A DNA stretch of 64,000 nucleotides from Pseudomonas versuta (GTDB lineage: Bacteria; Pseudomonadota; Gammaproteobacteria; Pseudomonadales; Pseudomonadaceae): the NCBI RefSeq assembly GCF_001294575.1, contig NZ_CP012676.1, forward strand, positions 558,001 through 622,000, given 5' to 3'. Positions within the stretch are counted from its first letter, which is position 1; every line of letters begins with the position of its first letter. The position numbers were made by a program, and so were the translations under genes. The notes beneath the pieces are model-generated. The model did not search any database, was not told the DNA's origin, and was given only the letters and a program-made list of their open reading frames with translations. Positions 54,808 to 63,077 of the stretch are shown piece by piece.

Positions 54808-55018
54808 AAAAAACCCCGCATCGCTGCGCAATGCTGTTCACCTAAACGACTGCTATCTCAACTGTAGGAGCGAGCTTGCCTCGCGATGGTCTCGAAAACG
54901 CCGTGTTTAATCTGTTAACACGGCGTTTTCGTTAACAATCATCGCGAGACAGGCTCGCTCCTACAAAGGCAGGGGTTACTTCGGTGAACAGCTTTGCGCA
55001 TCGCTGCGGGGTTTTTTA
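54808..55018. repeat. Nested inverted repeats: terminator arms around a REP doublet
   Basis: The outer arms (54808-54842 and 54983-55018) match inversely at most positions (AAAAAACCCCGC, then TGTTCACC). Within lies a REP doublet, TGTAGGAGCGAGCTTGCCTC / GAGACAGGCTCGCTCCTACA, and inside that AAAACGCCGTG / CACGGCGTTTT. The outer arms end in T-runs that could terminate prpF and the convergent pyk. It looks like a REP inserted into an older terminator. Confidence 0.8.
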
Positions 55019-55036
55019 GTTCAAGTCTTGTGGGAC

Positions 55037-56488
55037 TTAAACCATTTTGTCGCCGACATGCAGAATCTTCATGCCGTTGGTGCCACCGATGGTGTGGTAG
55101 CTGTCGCCCTTGGTCAGGATGACCCAGTCACCATTTTCTACGACGCCACGCTTGAGCAGTTCGTCGATAGCCGCCTGGCTGACTTGTTCTGGCGGCAGTG
55201 AAGCCGGGTCGAACGGCACGGTGTAAACGCCACGGAACATGGCGGCACGAGCCTGGGTTTCACGGTGCGGGGAGAACGCGTAGATCGGCACCGAGGAACG
55301 GATGCGCGACATGATCAACGGCGTGTAACCGCTTTCGGTCAGAGCGATGATCGCCTTGACGCCAGGGAAGTGGTTGGCGGTGTACATGGCCGCCAGCGCA
55401 ATGCTCTGGTCACAGCTTTCGAAGACTTTACCGATGCGGTGGCTGGAGGTCTTGCTGGTCGGGTGCTTTTCAGCGCCGACACAGATCCGTGCCATGGCTT
55501 GTACCGCTTCCAGCGGGTAAGCACCGGCAGCACTTTCAGCCGAGAGCATCACGGCGTCGGTGTAGTCGAGAACGGCGTTGGCAACGTCGGACACTTCGGC
55601 GCGAGTCGGCATCGGGTTCTGGATCATCGACTCCATCATCTGGGTCGCCACGATTACCGCTTTGTTGTGGCGACGTGCATGCAGAATGATTTTCTTCTGA
55701 ATGCCCACCAGCTCGGCATCGCCGATTTCAACGCCCAGGTCGCCACGGGCAACCATGACTGCGTCACTGGCCTTGATCAGGCCGTCGAGGGTTTCGTCAT
55801 CCGCTACGGCTTCAGCGCGTTCAATTTTCGCGACCAGCCAGGCAGTACCGCCCGCTTCATCACGCAGTTGACGGGCGTATTCCATATCGGCGGCGTCGCG
55901 TGGGAACGACACGGCCAGGTAGTCGACTTCCATTTCGGCAGCCAGCTTGATGTCAGCCTTGTCTTTTTCAGTCAGGGCCGGTGCGGTCAGACCGCCACCA
56001 CGACGGTTGATGCCTTTGTGGTCAGACAGTGGGCCACCGATCAGCACGGTGCAGTGCAGAGCGTCATCGGTAGCGGTGTCTACGCGCATCACGACACGGC
56101 CGTCATCGAGCAGCAGCTCGTCGCCGACGCCGCAATCTTTGACCAGATCCGGGTAGTCGATCCCGACTACTTGCTGGTTGCCTTCAGTCAACGGATGGCT
56201 GGTGGAGAAGGTGAATTGATCACCGACCTTCAGCTCGATCTTCTTGTTGGCGAATTTGGCGATGCGAATTTTCGGGCCTTGCAGGTCACCCAGCAGGGCA
56301 ACAAAGCGGCCATGCTTGGCAGCGATTTCACGCACCAGCTTGGCACGAGCCTTATGCTCATCCGGGGTGCCGTGGGAAAAGTTCAGACGGGCGACGTCCA
56401 GGCCAGCGAGGATCAGCTGTTCCAGCATCTCCGGTGAATTGCTGGCAGGGCCAAGTGTGGCAACGATTTTAGTTCGACGAACGGACAT
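55037..56488 (-). CDS. pykA: Pyruvate kinase
   Basis: The enzyme converts phosphoenolpyruvate and ADP to pyruvate and ATP. The 483-residue protein starts MSVRRTKIVATLGPAS at 56488; ten extra codons upstream are unlikely. Signatures are LNFSHGTPDEHKAR, the active-site IERAEAVADDETLD region, VMVARGDLGVEIG and KAVIVATQMMESM. Together these fit the PykA-type (AMP-activated) form of Pseudomonas. It is a single gene on the reverse strand and convergent with prpF. Confidence 0.97.
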   Translation of the reverse strand: MSVRRTKIVATLGPASNSPEMLEQLILAGLDVARLNFSHGTPDEHKARAKLVREIAAKHGRFVALLGDLQGPKIRIAKFANKKIELKVGDQFTFSTSHPLTEGNQQVVGIDYPDLVKDCGVGDELLLDDGRVVMRVDTATDDALHCTVLIGGPLSDHKGINRRGGGLTAPALTEKDKADIKLAAEMEVDYLAVSFPRDAADMEYARQLRDEAGGTAWLVAKIERAEAVADDETLDGLIKASDAVMVARGDLGVEIGDAELVGIQKKIILHARRHNKAVIVATQMMESMIQNPMPTRAEVSDVANAVLDYTDAVMLSAESAAGAYPLEAVQAMARICVGAEKHPTSKTSSHRIGKVFESCDQSIALAAMYTANHFPGVKAIIALTESGYTPLIMSRIRSSVPIYAFSPHRETQARAAMFRGVYTVPFDPASLPPEQVSQAAIDELLKRGVVENGDWVILTKGDSYHTIGGTNGMKILHVGDKMV

Positions 56489-56644
56489 GCAAAGACTCCT
56501 GAGTTCAAGCGCAGCCAAAGGCTACTATGGTCTTTGGCTGTAGTCATTGTTCCTCTGCACTACTTTCGACTTAAGTTGTGGTGCATGGCAAAGGTCAAGA
56601 ATTTACCCGCTGGGCCGATACACTGTTCAGGACAGGAGATGCCC

Positions 56645-57022
56645 ATGCGATTTTTACTGGTTTTGTTGATGGTCGGCAGTGTGTCCGGCTGCACCCGCTG
56701 GTCGATGAATCACCACCTCAACAGTGCCTACCGTGCTTATGACCGGGGCAACTGCGAGGCGGTGATGCTGGAATTGTCCGAGGTTGACCGCGAAAGCCGC
56801 AGTCGCCCGTACATCTGGCCGCAGACCGCCATGTTGCGCGGGCTGTGTCTGGAGCGGACGAAGTTTTATCTGGATGCCGCCCAGACTTACCAATACATCA
56901 TCAACGAGTTCCCCAAGAGCGAGTATGCCTATCGGGCCAGGGCGCGGATTGAGACCTTGCGCATCCTGAAGTTCATCCCAAGCTCCGGCTTTGTTCCGGC
57001 GTTACCGGCAACTATTCAATGA
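56645..57022 (+). CDS. Small TPR-like lipoprotein
   Basis: The 125-residue protein begins MRFLLVLLMVGSVSGC, a lipoprotein signal with the Cys at residue 16. The mature part is helical, with YRAYDRGNCEAVMLELSEVD and FYLDAAQTYQYIINEFPKSEYAYRARARIETL, which pair like tetratricopeptide or BamD-type repeats. AGGAG lies seven bases before ATG 56645; an ATG two codons earlier overlaps that site. It is likely an outer-membrane scaffold, but no named family is certain. Confidence 0.82.
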   Translation: MRFLLVLLMVGSVSGCTRWSMNHHLNSAYRAYDRGNCEAVMLELSEVDRESRSRPYIWPQTAMLRGLCLERTKFYLDAAQTYQYIINEFPKSEYAYRARARIETLRILKFIPSSGFVPALPATIQ

Positions 57023-57203
57023 TGCGTGAACTGGCCGATGGCTATCTGCCATCGCTTTACTATTATCTGAGCGTGTTTACTACTTTTGCTTAACCGGGGC
57101 CCAAACTTTTTGCAGCGCTGTTCATCGGCGAACAATTGAAGTCCGAGGGCATTTCAAGCAGTAGCGGGGTCATGCTTAATGACTTTTCATAGTGATTTTC
57201 ATC

Positions 57204-57563
57204 ATGGTTACTGAGCGCCGCATCGAGCGTCATCAATTGGCGTATTTCTTGAGTGTGTTCAATCGGTTCACGGACAAGCCCATTGGCTATCTGGGCAATG
57301 TGTCCGAAGGCGGGTTGATGCTGATCAGCCGTTTGCCAATTTTGGTGGGGGCCGATTTTGAACTTCGGCTCAAGCTTCCTGACGCTAATGGATGCCGGCA
57401 AGTCATTGATCTGAGGGCACGTTGCCTGTGGTCACACGAAGACACCACGCCGTCTTTCTATGACACCGGTTTTATTCTGTATCAACCGCCAGAGGAGTAC
57501 GGGGCGCTGGTCAGTGCCTTGCGCCAATACTTCAGCTTTCACCCGTTAGAGGCTTCTGCATGA
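57204..57563 (+). CDS. PilZ domain protein
   Basis: The 119-residue protein is a single PilZ domain. The c-di-GMP-binding RxxxR motif is in ERRIERHQ (residues 4-11) and the (D/N)xSxxG motif is NVSEGGLML. Both are complete, so ligand binding is likely. Such proteins tune motility or exopolysaccharide in response to c-di-GMP; its partner is unknown. GTG 57192 would add four residues. No clear ribosome site. Confidence 0.9.
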   Translation: MVTERRIERHQLAYFLSVFNRFTDKPIGYLGNVSEGGLMLISRLPILVGADFELRLKLPDANGCRQVIDLRARCLWSHEDTTPSFYDTGFILYQPPEEYGALVSALRQYFSFHPLEASA

Positions 57564-57652
57564 CCTCCAATGCGCGCCGCAGACTTCGCAGGGCTGGTCT
57601 TGCCCGGGTTTGAACGCCTAGACTTGCGGGGTCTACTGCTCAGGAACACCCC

Positions 57653-59098
57653 GTGACCTCTATTTTTTGGTACGACTACGAAACCACCGGTATTAACCCG
57701 CGCTGCGATCGAGCGGTGCAGGTTGCCGGTATCCGCACTGATGTCGACCTCAATGAGATTGATCAGCCGCTCAATCTGTATTGCCAGCCCAGCGACGATA
57801 TTCTCCCTCACCCCATGGCTTGCCTAATCACCGGCATCACGCCTGGTCGCCTGGAAGACAAGGGCTTGGGCGAGGCTGAATTCATGACCCGCACCCACGC
57901 TCAACTGGCGATGCCCGGTACCTGTGGCGCGGGCTACAACTCTTTGCGTTTCGATGACGAGGTCACACGATACAGCCTGTACCGCAACTTCTTCGATCCT
58001 TACGCACGGGAGTGGCAGGGCGGTAACAGTCGCTGGGATTTGATTGACGTCGTGCGAGCCGCTTACGCCCTGCGTCCGCAAGGAATCGTCTGGCCTGAAG
58101 AAGACGGGCGCGTGACCCTCAAGCTCGAGCGGCTGACGGCGGCCAATGGCATTGACCATGGCCAGGCCCATGACGCTTTGTCCGATGTTCGGGCCACGAT
58201 TGCACTAGCGCGACTGATTCGCGACAAACAGCCCAAGTTGTATGAGTGGTTATTCAAGCTGCGTACCAAACAACGGGTGCTTGATCAAGTTCGGTTATTG
58301 CAACCGATGCTGCATATCTCGGGGCGTTTTTCGGCGGCCAGGCATTATGCGGGGGTGGTATTACCGCTGGCATGGCATCCGCAAAACCGCAATGCGCTGA
58401 TTGTCTACGATCTGCATTTTGATCCTCAGCAATTACTGGACATGGATGCAGAGTCTTTGCGCCAGATGCTCTATACGCGCCGCGAAGATCTGGCTGAAGG
58501 TCAGCAGCCAATTGCGCTCAAATTGATACACATTAATCGTTGTCCGGTGGTGGCGCCCTTGAATGTAGTGCGGGCGCAGGATCAAGAGCGCTTGCAAATG
58601 GACATGGCGCTATATCAATCACGCGCCGCCACGCTTATTGAGGCTCAGGAAGTTTGGCAGGATAAGTTATCCACTATTTATGGCAAGGAAGACTTCACCC
58701 CCAGTGGCGACCCCGAGCAACAGTTGTATGACGGATTTCTGGGCGAGCGTGACCGTCGGCTGTGTGAGCAAGTGCGGCTCAGCGATCCAGAGCAATTAGG
58801 GCGCGATACTTGGCCTTTTGATGACGAGCGGTTACCTGAATTACTCTTTCGCTACCGTGCCCGAAACTTTCCCCATACCTTGAACGCGCAAGAACAAGAG
58901 CGTTGGCAATTATTCTGTCGGCAGCGTTTGACCGATCCGGCCATGGGCGCCCCCCTGACCCTGGATGATTTCAGCCGTGCCGCTCAAGAGCTTTCTCGCA
59001 GTGCCAAGCCCGCCCAGTTGAAGCTGCTCAATGAATGGCAACACTATGCTCAGAGCTTGCGTCGGCGCGTGGGGATAGATGCGCAGACCGATAGTTGA
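57653..59098 (+). CDS. sbcB: Exodeoxyribonuclease I
   Basis: ExoI degrades single-stranded DNA 3' to 5' and feeds mismatch repair and recombination. The 481-residue DEDDh nuclease has Asp8 and Glu10 in YDYETTG, the NSLRFDDEVTRYSLYRNFFDPY block, and the closing HDALSDVRATIALA with catalytic His and Asp. It starts with GTG at 57653, with AGGAA upstream. No other gene overlaps it. Confidence 0.96.
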   Translation: MTSIFWYDYETTGINPRCDRAVQVAGIRTDVDLNEIDQPLNLYCQPSDDILPHPMACLITGITPGRLEDKGLGEAEFMTRTHAQLAMPGTCGAGYNSLRFDDEVTRYSLYRNFFDPYAREWQGGNSRWDLIDVVRAAYALRPQGIVWPEEDGRVTLKLERLTAANGIDHGQAHDALSDVRATIALARLIRDKQPKLYEWLFKLRTKQRVLDQVRLLQPMLHISGRFSAARHYAGVVLPLAWHPQNRNALIVYDLHFDPQQLLDMDAESLRQMLYTRREDLAEGQQPIALKLIHINRCPVVAPLNVVRAQDQERLQMDMALYQSRAATLIEAQEVWQDKLSTIYGKEDFTPSGDPEQQLYDGFLGERDRRLCEQVRLSDPEQLGRDTWPFDDERLPELLFRYRARNFPHTLNAQEQERWQLFCRQRLTDPAMGAPLTLDDFSRAAQELSRSAKPAQLKLLNEWQHYAQSLRRRVGIDAQTDS

Positions 59099-59115
59099 CG
59101 GTAAATAGAAGGCAA

Positions 59116-59147
59116 TAAAAAACGCCAGCAAGCTGGCGTTTTTTATT
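59116..59147. terminator. Bidirectional terminator between sbcB and mvaT
   Basis: AACGCCAGC-AA-GCTGGCGTT is flanked by A-run on the left and T-run on the right, serving both convergent genes. Confidence 0.9.
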
Positions 59148-59179
59148 GGCGGTGCACAGCAGCGCACGCGCGGGGGTAT

Positions 59180-59557
59180 TTAGTCGAGCAGAGTTGCCCA
59201 GCCTTCAACTACATCGCCGCCCCACTTGGCTTTCCACTCTTTCAGCGTCTTGTGGTTGCCACCTTTGGTTTCAATCACTTCGCCGTTATGTGGGTTTTTG
59301 TATTGTTTAACCTTACGGGCACGTTTGGTGCCGGTGGTTTTAACAACACCGCGGGGTGCTTTGCTTACTTTGGCTTCCGGATCCAGAAGGGCGATAATAT
59401 CGCGCAGCGATTTTTGGTATTCGCCCATCAGCGTACGCAGTTTGCCTTCGAATTCCAGCTCAGTTTGAAGTTTGTCGTCTTCCGACAGGTTTTTCAGGCG
59501 AGCTTGCAGTTCTTTGATAGCTTCTTCTGTTGCACGGTATTCGTTGATCAGGGACAT
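59180..59557 (-). CDS. mvaT: H-NS-family silencer MvaT
   Basis: MvaT coats AT-rich DNA and silences foreign and virulence genes. The 125-residue protein has the N-terminal oligomerisation coiled coil (MSLINEYRATEEAIKELQ; ELEFEGKLRTLMGEYQKSL) and a C-terminal DNA-binding domain with the AT-pincer region KQYKNPHNGEVIETKGGNHK. The start matches MvaT and not its paralogue MvaU. ATG 59557 has AGG close upstream. The 348-nt region before it is AT-rich, which fits self-binding. Confidence 0.97.
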   Translation of the reverse strand: MSLINEYRATEEAIKELQARLKNLSEDDKLQTELEFEGKLRTLMGEYQKSLRDIIALLDPEAKVSKAPRGVVKTTGTKRARKVKQYKNPHNGEVIETKGGNHKTLKEWKAKWGGDVVEGWATLLD

Positions 59558-59905
59558 GAGGATAACCTTATGTTGGAAAGGGTTTACAGGGATACAGTGG
59601 CGCAATAATAGTCAGACAGTTACAGCAAGTAAATATGCCAGCGCCGATTAATTCTAAAATTTAATTAATAACATTCTGACGTTCCTATATGAACGCTATT
59701 AAATAAGGCGATGTCAGGTGAATGTTAAAAATGATTAATAAATGTCTGGGTTCACCAATAAAAACCCTGGAAGCCTTGCCATGGAAGGCGGTCCTGGCAG
59801 GCTATGCGACCTATGGACACGCACAATAAGCCTCAAGGAAGACTGTCGTTTTGCTGCGCACTCGCTAGAATGGCGGCCTTAGTAAAGTTCTGGAGTTTTC
59901 CCCTG
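59558..59905. other. AT-rich divergent region between mvaT and purU
   Basis: No gene seen. The stretch 59640-59760 is clearly richer in A and T than the surroundings (AAAATTTAATTAATAAC; GATTAATAAATG), the type of DNA MvaT prefers. It must hold the mvaT promoter. A GTTAAAAATGATTAATAAATG segment at 59720-59745 is the most AT-rich part. Confidence 0.5.
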
Positions 59906-60754
59906 ATGCGCACTTTTCGGTTGGTGATCGCCTGCCCCGACGGCGTTGGCATTGTTGCCAAGGTCAGTAATTTCCTGGCCTCACACAACGGCTGGATCAC
60001 TGAAGCGAGCCACCACTCGGATGATCAAAGCGGCTGGTTCTTTATGCGTCACGAGATTCGTGCCGATTCCCTGCCATTTGGACTTGAAGCTTTTCGTGAG
60101 GCATTTGCCCCGATCGCCGAAGAGTTTTCAATGGTGTGGCGCATTACCGATACAGCACAAAAAAAGCGCGTGGTATTGATGGCCAGTCGCGAATCCCATT
60201 GTCTCGCAGACTTGCTGCACCGCTGGCACAGCGATGAGCTGGACTGTGATATCTCGTGTGTCATTTCCAACCACAATGACTTGCGCAGTATGGTCGAGTG
60301 GCACGGCATTCCTTTTTACCATGTGCCGGTTGACCCGAAAGATAAAGAACCCGCGTTCGCCGAAGTCTCGCGTCTGGTCAAACATCATGATGCCGAGGTC
60401 GTAGTACTGGCGCGCTACATGCAAATCCTGCCGCCCGATCTGTGCCGCGAATATGCTGGCCAGGTCATCAATATTCACCACAGCTTCCTGCCTTCGTTTG
60501 TGGGTGCCAAGCCGTATCACCAGGCTTCCCTGCGTGGTGTAAAGCTGATTGGCGCAACCTGCCACTATGTGACCGAAGAACTGGACGCAGGACCTATCAT
60601 CGAGCAGGACGTGGTGCGTGTCAGCCACAGCGACAGTATTGAAGACATGGTGCGTTTCGGTCGTGATGTCGAGAAGATGGTGCTGGCCCGTGGCTTGCGC
60701 TATCACCTGGAAGATCGGGTGCTGGTGCACGGCAATAAAACCGTAGTGTTCTGA
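59906..60754 (+). CDS. purU: Formyltetrahydrofolate deformylase
   Basis: PurU releases formate from 10-formyltetrahydrofolate, setting the balance of one-carbon units. The 282-residue protein has an N-terminal ACT domain (RLVIACPDGVGIVAKVSNFL) and a C-terminal formyltransferase-like hydrolase domain with INIHHSFLPSFVGAKPYHQA and EELDAGPIIEQDV, whose Asn, His and Asp are catalytic. ATG 59906 is the usual start; longer open frame upstream is not protein-like. Pseudomonads often carry several purU copies, and this looks like a housekeeping type. Confidence 0.95.
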   Translation: MRTFRLVIACPDGVGIVAKVSNFLASHNGWITEASHHSDDQSGWFFMRHEIRADSLPFGLEAFREAFAPIAEEFSMVWRITDTAQKKRVVLMASRESHCLADLLHRWHSDELDCDISCVISNHNDLRSMVEWHGIPFYHVPVDPKDKEPAFAEVSRLVKHHDAEVVVLARYMQILPPDLCREYAGQVINIHHSFLPSFVGAKPYHQASLRGVKLIGATCHYVTEELDAGPIIEQDVVRVSHSDSIEDMVRFGRDVEKMVLARGLRYHLEDRVLVHGNKTVVF

Positions 60755-60869
60755 TGCCGCAATGGATTTCAGGGGCCGGTAAGCCGGCTCCTGTATCGCA
60801 GTCTTCGTTCAGCAGCAGCGATTACCGGACGGTTAGCGCAACACAAAGCCTTTCAAAGGATTTTTTGCC

Positions 60870-61067
60870 ATGACCGATCCGTTCGATAAAGCCACTTCTA
60901 CCGCCCCTGCAACCTTGGGTGAAGGCTGTTTAAGCCGCTACGACCCACAAGCGTTGAGCCCACAGGACGGCACGGAATTTTCAGATGCGCGCGCCTTGTG
61001 GCTGGCGTTGCACCCGCAACTTCCCGCAGAACCCTCGCCGGATACGAACTCGCCAACGGATACCTGA
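60870..61067 (+). CDS. Small hypothetical protein
   Basis: A 65-residue acidic, Pro/Ser-rich protein starting MTDPFDKATSTAPATLGEG, with a short helical part (SDARALWLALHPQLPA). AAAGGA lies eight bases before the ATG. It has no membrane segment or known motif and converges on the deacetylase gene, seven bases away. It is either a small real gene or a lucky frame; the ribosome site favours the first. Confidence 0.55.
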   Translation: MTDPFDKATSTAPATLGEGCLSRYDPQALSPQDGTEFSDARALWLALHPQLPAEPSPDTNSPTDT

Positions 61068-61074
61068 GATCAAT

Positions 61075-61842
61075 TCATGCTGGCGACGTGCTTGCGGGCG
61101 CAGCTAAAGAGTCGAGCCATGCGCTTTTGGTAATGGGCCTGCGGCCGTCGTCAATCAGGCGCTTGAGGGTTTCAAGCCAGTAATCGCGGGAAAAGCGATG
61201 GCGCATATCGACAGGATGCAGCCCCAGTCGTATCAACGGTGCATTTTGCCAATGCCGCTCGCGCAGATCGCACACCACTTTTGACAGCCCCCGGCGCCAT
61301 GCACTGCCAGCACTCCAGACCAGCCCCGGCGCATCAATGGCTGTAAACCCGGGCAGGCGGTAAAGGTGCTGCGTATCACTGGTGTAACTCAAGGGCAATT
61401 GGCGCAGGGCCTGGCGTGTACCTTCGCTCATTAACCAGGCGGGGGCGACAAAGCCGCGCACCGGCCATTGATAGCGCTCAAAAACCTCAAGACCACGTTG
61501 TAGCCTGCTCAGCGCCTGCGCTTGGGACAGCTGGTAAAACTCGCCCTCCCAGGTATACACCCTGCGCATGAACCACTCTTTTGGGGTGCGCGGCGCAGGC
61601 ATGTCGTCGCTGTGGAAATAACCGTGGAGTACCAGTTCGTCACCCTTGGCGACGCGGGCGTCGAGCATTTTGCGCAAGGCGTCGGCACCGGCCAATGAGT
61701 TGCAATGATGAAAGTCCGGAACCACCAGCCAGGTGATCGGGATGGAGCCGATTGCATCCACGGCCTCGACAAAGGGCTGATAGTCGGGCCAGGTTTGCGG
61801 GGCCACATCATGCAGTACCAGAGCCACGCCCCGATCAGACAT
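61075..61842 (-). CDS. DUF2334-type polysaccharide deacetylase-like protein
   Basis: The 255-residue protein resembles the DUF2334 branch of the NodB/carbohydrate esterase superfamily. The expected metal-site residues are seen in LVLHDVAPQTW (Asp, His) and LVLHGYFHSDD (two His, Asp). FVAPAWLMSEG and LGLHPVDMRHR are further conserved blocks. No signal peptide is present, so it probably works on a cytoplasmic glycolipid or precursor. It overlaps the end of the glycosyltransferase gene by eight bases and is expressed after it. Confidence 0.85.
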   Translation of the reverse strand: MSDRGVALVLHDVAPQTWPDYQPFVEAVDAIGSIPITWLVVPDFHHCNSLAGADALRKMLDARVAKGDELVLHGYFHSDDMPAPRTPKEWFMRRVYTWEGEFYQLSQAQALSRLQRGLEVFERYQWPVRGFVAPAWLMSEGTRQALRQLPLSYTSDTQHLYRLPGFTAIDAPGLVWSAGSAWRRGLSKVVCDLRERHWQNAPLIRLGLHPVDMRHRFSRDYWLETLKRLIDDGRRPITKSAWLDSLAAPASTSPA

Positions 61843-62947
61843 GGGCAGGCACCGCCTGGTGGGTGCCGGTCAAGGCGTGATAATGAACCAGCAAGTCCTG
61901 TACGACGCGATCCCATGAGTAGTGCAGTTCGGCTCGTTGACGTGCCTGACGCCCCAGTTGGGCCGGGTGATTGGCAAACAGCTCACGTACGGCGTTGGCC
62001 ATCGCCTTAGGGTTGTTCGGTTGGCACAGCAGGCCCACTTCATCGTGCACGATTTCCCTGAACGCCCCGGCGTCCACGGCCACCACCGGAATACCGCTGG
62101 CCATGGCTTCGAGAATGACCAGGCCAAAGGTTTCCTGATCACCGGCATGCACCAGCGCATCGGCACTGGCCATGAGGCGGGCCAGCTGAGTCGCCGGGCA
62201 AAAGTCGTCGATGACGGTGACGTTATCCGGTACCAGTGTTGGCATTTGTGAGCCCACCAGCAACAGGTGCCAGGCATCACCCAAATCGCGCATGCAGTCG
62301 AGCAGAACGGGGAGGTTTTTTTCTTTAGAACCGCGCCCGGCAAAAATCAGTAGATGGGCGTCAGGATCTATCTGCAGTTCTGCGCGCAGATCGGGGTCGC
62401 GATGCTGAGGGCTGAAGGTCTGTAAATCAACGCCCAGGGGTTGTACGAATACATTGTCCACGCCCAGGCCAATGAGTTTGTTCGCCATGATCTGGCTCGG
62501 GGCCAGAACCCGGTCGAAATGCCGGTACAGCCGGCTGACATACGCTTCTACATTGGGTGTCAGCCATTTACCCATACGGTTGCGCACCAGCAGTGGCAGA
62601 TCGGAGTGATAAAAGCCTATGACCGGAACATCAAGTTGGCGTCGGGCATCGAGTGCGGCCCAGGCAGTGAGGTAGGGGTCGCCGACTTCGATCAGGTCCG
62701 GTTGCAGTTCTTGCAAAATATTGCACCAGGGCGCCAGGCGGATCGGGAAACGAAAGCCGCCACCAAACGGCAGGGCTGGAGAGGGGACCTGGTAAATGCC
62801 GTCGTGTTCCGTCCGGTTACTGCCGGGCACCAATAGACTGTGACGGGTATCCGGCAAACGGCTCAGACGTCGGTGTTTGGCATCCAGATAAGTGCGCACG
62901 CCGCCACTGGCGGGTGCATAAAACATGGTGATGTCAGCAATATGCAC
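61835..62947 (-). CDS. Glycosyltransferase, GT4 family
   Basis: The 370-residue enzyme has the GT-B fold with an N-terminal acceptor domain (YAPASGGVRTYLDAKHR) and a C-terminal nucleotide-sugar domain (LLIFAGRGSKEKNL; HAGDQETFGLVILEAMASG). The EXFGLxxxE motif is clear (ETFGLVILE). It starts with GTG at 62947, with AAGG upstream. With the overlapping deacetylase it may make and trim an amino-sugar glycolipid such as a membrane lipid sugar; the acceptor and donor are unknown. Confidence 0.92.
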   Translation of the reverse strand: MHIADITMFYAPASGGVRTYLDAKHRRLSRLPDTRHSLLVPGSNRTEHDGIYQVPSPALPFGGGFRFPIRLAPWCNILQELQPDLIEVGDPYLTAWAALDARRQLDVPVIGFYHSDLPLLVRNRMGKWLTPNVEAYVSRLYRHFDRVLAPSQIMANKLIGLGVDNVFVQPLGVDLQTFSPQHRDPDLRAELQIDPDAHLLIFAGRGSKEKNLPVLLDCMRDLGDAWHLLLVGSQMPTLVPDNVTVIDDFCPATQLARLMASADALVHAGDQETFGLVILEAMASGIPVVAVDAGAFREIVHDEVGLLCQPNNPKAMANAVRELFANHPAQLGRQARQRAELHYSWDRVVQDLLVHYHALTGTHQAVPAHV

Positions 62948-63077
62948 GGCCTTGAGCCCTTTAAATGTCTATCGTCCATGGGGTTGACCCTATTGGATGA
63001 TAGATGTTCGCAGGAATTGAGCCGGGCAAAACACCGCGTAATCCTCAAGTAGGGGTTACGCGGTGAGAGCAGGGTGC

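Noticed and set aside
55265..56437. 390-codon open frame opposite pyruvate kinase
   Set aside because: Antisense shadow of a strongly conserved enzyme; common in GC-rich genes with biased third positions.
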